Positions 13,002 to 15,640 of a DNA stretch of 15,640 nucleotides are shown one piece after another. Position 1 is the stretch's first letter; every line of letters starts with the position of its first letter. Under the pieces are notes generated by a model. That model searched no databases and was not told the origin of the DNA. It was given only the letters and a program-made list of their open reading frames with translations. Both the position numbers and the translations under genes were made by a program. Source of the DNA: an uncultured bacterium (GTDB taxonomy: Bacteria > Oederibacteriota > PGYV01 > CAILUR01); assembly GCA_903837445.1 (NCBI GenBank), contig CAILUR010000263.1, positions 1 through 15,640 of the forward strand, in the 5' to 3' direction.

Positions 13002-15147
13002 TTTTTTCCTCCTTATACTTATTTACTTTTGGGATGAAGAAGATAAATTTACTACCTTTCCCTTCTTCGCTTTCCACAGTAATTTCACCATTATGCAGTT
13101 CCGTAATATATTTTACAATAGCCAGCCCTATTCCAGTCCCACCAATTCTTCGCATAGTAGAGTTCTCTACCCTGTAAAACTTTTCAAATATTTTCAGCAA
13201 TTCATTTTTTGGAATTCCAAATCCTTGATCGCTGACCGACACATAATACCTGTCGTTTTTTTCTTCCATTACTATATTTATTTCTCCACCATTTGGTGAA
13301 TATTTTATAGCATTTGATAAGAGGTTCGTCATTACCTGTATTAATTTATTCCTATCAATAAATATTTTCTCACTTTTTTCAGGTGTTGTCAAAGTAATCT
13401 TGTGTTTAGGTGAAACTGTGCGAAAGTTCTCATAAACCTGCTTTAGCATTTCACTAAAATCCACTTTTTCAAGTGCAAGGCTTATCCCTTTTCCTGCCTC
13501 TATTCTGGAGACATCCAAGAGATCTCCAATAAGCCCCCCCAACCTTTGGGTTTCTTTATTTATTATGCCTGCGTATTTTTTTATTTTATCCGCATCCATA
13601 GCCCTCACCATCATAAGTTCGCTATATGCCTGAATCGGAGTAAGCGGAGTGCGTAATTCATGGGACACCATATTTAAAAATTCACTTTTCATTTTATCCA
13701 GTTCTTTTATCTCGGTAATATCCCTAAAGACAGCTACAGTACCGGTTATGTCTCCCACTTCATCAGTTATAGGGGCGAAGACCGCCGCAAAAGTATGTTC
13801 CTTTTTTTCTATCATAAATTTCAATTCCACTTTAAGTGTCTTTTTTTCGCGTTTAGTAGTTCTAAAATATTCCACCAGTTCTGGAATATGAAGGACCTCA
13901 CTAATTTCGTTATTAATATCCTTATTAAAATCTAAAGAAAACACTTCTTCGGCAATACGGTTTGACATAACCAGTCTGTTCTTCCCATCCACAGCTATCA
14001 CCGCTTCCTGCATACTTTGCACGGTGGACTCTATTCTTCTTTTTTCAATCCCCATATCAATATTTACTTTTTTTAATTCCGCATTTAATTGTTCTGCGCG
14101 TTCTTCCATATGCTCATAAAGGCTCGCATTTTCAATAGCAATAGCCGCTTGAGCTGCGAGGGCCTCTAGGAATTTTATTTCAATTTTTTGAAAACTCGTG
14201 GCGCCTATTTTATTTATAACTTGGACAACTCCAATGACCTTGTCTTTCACTTTCAAAGGCACACATAACACTGAGCGGGTGATAAAATCGGTCTGATAAT
14301 CTACTCTTTTGGCAAACCGCAAATCTTTTGTGACATCAGCTACTAGCAAGGATTCGCCTGTTTTCGCTACCCACCCTGCTATCCCTTCTCCCATTTTAAG
14401 CCGAATTTTTTTTACTTCATCTTCTTTTGGGCCTGTAGCCATTTCAAGAAAAAGTTCATTAGTTTTATCATCTATTAAAAAAACCGAACTCGCTTCCACC
14501 TGCATTACTCGCTCGGCGGATTGCATTATTATTTTTAAAAGTTGTTTTAGCTTTCTGGTGGAATTGATTACTATGCTTATTTCCATAAGGGCTGTCATTT
14601 TTTCTATTTCTTCTTCTTTTTCTATTTCTATCTGCTGATTTTTGTTTTTTTGTTCGTAGCATTTAAAGAAGTTCCCAAACATCTCAAAAATCATTTCAGT
14701 CAGCCCGATAAGTTGTATCTCAGTTTGATATGTGATTGTTTTGTAAGCGGTTTCAAAGGTGTGGGTATCAATTTCATATTTTTTAGCAATTTCGTTTATC
14801 CTAGCGGTGTTAAAATCAGTATCCTCTTTAAGCCCTACCAGTAAATAGAATTTTTTTTCATAAAAGGATTTAGCCACGCAATAGTGTACGAGCCCTGCCC
14901 CAGGACATTTAATTAATTTTGTATCCCCTTTCCCCGCAGTGAGTTCAGCACACTTATGAAATCCCTTATCTGTTTTTCGTATTAAACCGCAAAATTGATT
15001 AAAGTTACTCTCTTTCGAATTAACAAGCCCATCCTCGCTAATAACTTTTATAGTTATCCCCATAGTGGCAGCAAGTTTATCTTGTATGGCTTCCCACTGC
15101 TGAATATCAAAAAAATCTGTGTTTTTTTCCATTACCTTTTCATCCAT
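12991..15147 (-). CDS. Soluble PocR-GAF-PAS sensor histidine kinase
   Basis: A 718-residue kinase without membrane segments, so it senses a cytoplasmic signal. Domains in order are a PocR-type sensory domain (about 14-165, with Cys53, Cys66, Cys81 and Cys90 in the family pattern), a short coiled coil, GAF (about 190-345), a coiled-coil linker (345-375), PAS (about 375-480), HisKA (about 485-553) and HATPase (about 595-707). The phosphorylated histidine is His496 in SHELRTP. The ATP-binding N box has Asn612, the G1 box is DQGFGIP (640-646) and the G2 box is GGTGIGLAI (669-677). PocR domains are associated with small organic ligands such as diols. The several cysteines could instead bind metal or respond to redox. 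ATG 15147 follows a G-rich AAGGGGG site, and a second ATG five codons later is possible. It is cotranscribed with the response regulator. Confidence 0.94.
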   Translation of the reverse strand: MDEKVMEKNTDFFDIQQWEAIQDKLAATMGITIKVISEDGLVNSKESNFNQFCGLIRKTDKGFHKCAELTAGKGDTKLIKCPGAGLVHYCVAKSFYEKKFYLLVGLKEDTDFNTARINEIAKKYEIDTHTFETAYKTITYQTEIQLIGLTEMIFEMFGNFFKCYEQKNKNQQIEIEKEEEIEKMTALMEISIVINSTRKLKQLLKIIMQSAERVMQVEASSVFLIDDKTNELFLEMATGPKEDEVKKIRLKMGEGIAGWVAKTGESLLVADVTKDLRFAKRVDYQTDFITRSVLCVPLKVKDKVIGVVQVINKIGATSFQKIEIKFLEALAAQAAIAIENASLYEHMEERAEQLNAELKKVNIDMGIEKRRIESTVQSMQEAVIAVDGKNRLVMSNRIAEEVFSLDFNKDINNEISEVLHIPELVEYFRTTKREKKTLKVELKFMIEKKEHTFAAVFAPITDEVGDITGTVAVFRDITEIKELDKMKSEFLNMVSHELRTPLTPIQAYSELMMVRAMDADKIKKYAGIINKETQRLGGLIGDLLDVSRIEAGKGISLALEKVDFSEMLKQVYENFRTVSPKHKITLTTPEKSEKIFIDRNKLIQVMTNLLSNAIKYSPNGGEINIVMEEKNDRYYVSVSDQGFGIPKNELLKIFEKFYRVENSTMRRIGGTGIGLAIVKYITELHNGEITVESEEGKGSKFIFFIPKVNKYKEEKNDN

Positions 15148-15186
15148 ATTCCACCCCCTTCAAAAATAAATCCCAAGTTTTAGAAC

Positions 15187-15331
15187 TTTATGGGTGTTCC
15201 CGCAATGGGACTGCCTATATTATATCTTATAATATGGTGGGCTTGTCCCGCAAGGGGACTGCCTATATCATATACTAATAATATGGTGGGCTTGCCCCGC
15301 AAGGGGACTGCCTATATCATATCTTATAATA
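15187..15331. repeat. Left tRNA-flanking tandem array, three units of 48-49 bp
   Basis: Units begin near 15187 (degenerate), 15235 and 15284, and the tRNA gene starts exactly where the next unit would (15332). Each full unit on the plus strand reads TGGTGGGCTTG, then a hairpin around GCAA (TCCC/GGGGAC), then CTGCC and an AT-rich filler. TGGTGGGCTTG is the complement of the tRNA 3' acceptor strand plus CCA. On the tRNA sense strand the units therefore lie downstream of the tRNA and end in CAAGCCCACCA, as the tRNA does. The array also fills the region upstream of the histidine kinase, and the AT filler contains TATAAT-like hexamers. Confidence 0.9.
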
Positions 15332-15407
15332 TGGTGGGCTTGTCCGGACTTGAACCGGAGACTTCCGTCTTGTGAAGGCGGCACTCTAACCACTGAGTTA
15401 CAAGCCC
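15332..15407 (-). tRNA. tRNA-Val (anticodon CAC)
   Basis: A 76-base cloverleaf on the minus strand with encoded CCA (15334-15332). The acceptor stem is GGGCTTG/CAAGCCC with discriminator A. The D arm is ACTC/GAGT with GG in the loop. The anticodon loop TTCACAA gives CAC, reading the valine codon GUG. The T arm is TCCGG-TTCAAGT-CCGGA. The anticodon stem CCGCC/GACGG has one C-A mismatch at the 30-40 pair, which is unusual. The plus strand shows GTG (His) in the same loop, but its arms do not fit a tRNA. Both ends of the gene merge into the flanking repeat arrays, so it may be a functional gene or one copy caught in repeat expansion. Confidence 0.88.
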
Positions 15408-15640
15408 ACATCTAATTCTACTTATAATAAATAGGGCACAGTCCCCTTGCGGGACAAGCCCACATCTAATTCTACTTATATATATCGGGCGCAGTCCCCT
15501 TTAGGGGACAAGCCCACATCTAATTTTACTTATATATATCGGGCGCAGTCCCCTTTAGGGGACAAGCCCACATCTAATTCTACTTATAATAAATAGGGCA
15601 CAGTCCCCTTGCGGGACAAGCCCACATCTAATTCTACTTA
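15401..15640. repeat. Right tRNA-flanking tandem array, exact 54-bp period, runs off the window
   Basis: Units start at 15401, 15455, 15509 and 15563, with a partial fifth at 15617. The period is exactly 54 bases each time. Each unit on the plus strand is CAAGCCCACATCTAATTCTA, an AT-rich filler, GGGC(A/G)CA, and a hairpin ending GGGA. Two versions occur in the order A-B-B-A. A has GTCCC-cttgc-GGGAC and filler ending ataaata. B has GTCCCC-ttta-GGGGAC and filler ending atatatc. The first unit's CAAGCCC is the complement of the tRNA 5' acceptor strand. There are no unique spacers between units, so this is not a CRISPR array. Confidence 0.93.

Noticed and set aside
15190..15375. 61-codon plus-strand reading frame through the left repeats and the tRNA
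   Set aside because: It translates tandem repeats and the complement of the tRNA (ending GLSGLEPETSVL, a familiar artefact of antisense tRNA translation). It has no proper ribosome binding site.
15401..15640. Possible CRISPR array or integron-like cassette array
   Set aside because: The whole 54-base unit repeats with no unique spacers or cassettes between copies, and no cas or integrase gene is in the window.

Overview
The window is AT-rich bacterial chromosome from an organism that looks anaerobic, most likely an uncultured lineage that I cannot place to phylum. The hints are an oxygen-sensitive-type Re-citrate synthase homologue, an Aquifex-type aconitase, a two-subunit [4Fe-4S] class I fumarase, strong AGGAGG-type ribosome binding sites and good sigma-70-like promoters. 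No insertion sequence, CRISPR array or phage gene is visible.

Layout. 1-75 is the 5' end of an unidentified minus-strand gene. 76-339 is a divergent control region with a strong promoter (213-241) and a structured leader. 340-5390 is a tightly packed plus-strand cluster: Re-citrate synthase-like enzyme, NADP-type isocitrate dehydrogenase, malate dehydrogenase, and fumarase alpha and beta. A minus-strand TetR-family regulator (5406-5981) ends against it and diverges from aconitase (6151-8082, plus). Together these genes encode both arms of an incomplete TCA cycle. The oxidative arm runs from oxaloacetate and acetyl-CoA to 2-oxoglutarate. The reductive arm links oxaloacetate, malate and fumarate. 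No 2-oxoglutarate dehydrogenase, succinyl-CoA synthetase or succinate dehydrogenase is in the window.

8127-15147 is all minus strand: purA (adenylosuccinate synthetase), then serA with a class V aminotransferase as a serine-biosynthesis-type operon, then a single-domain response regulator overlapping a soluble PocR-GAF-PAS histidine kinase. The operon formed by the aminotransferase and serA has a near-consensus promoter. An exact 21-bp duplicated CRP-like operator lies on either side of that promoter, with centres 85 bp apart.

The right end (15187-15640) is the least ordinary part. A minus-strand tRNA-Val(CAC) gene sits between two short tandem-repeat arrays, about 48 bp period on the left and exactly 54 bp on the right. 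Their units copy the tRNA acceptor-stem ends joined to a small GC hairpin, and the two arrays are inverted relative to each other. The right array runs off the window. I know of no described family that this matches.
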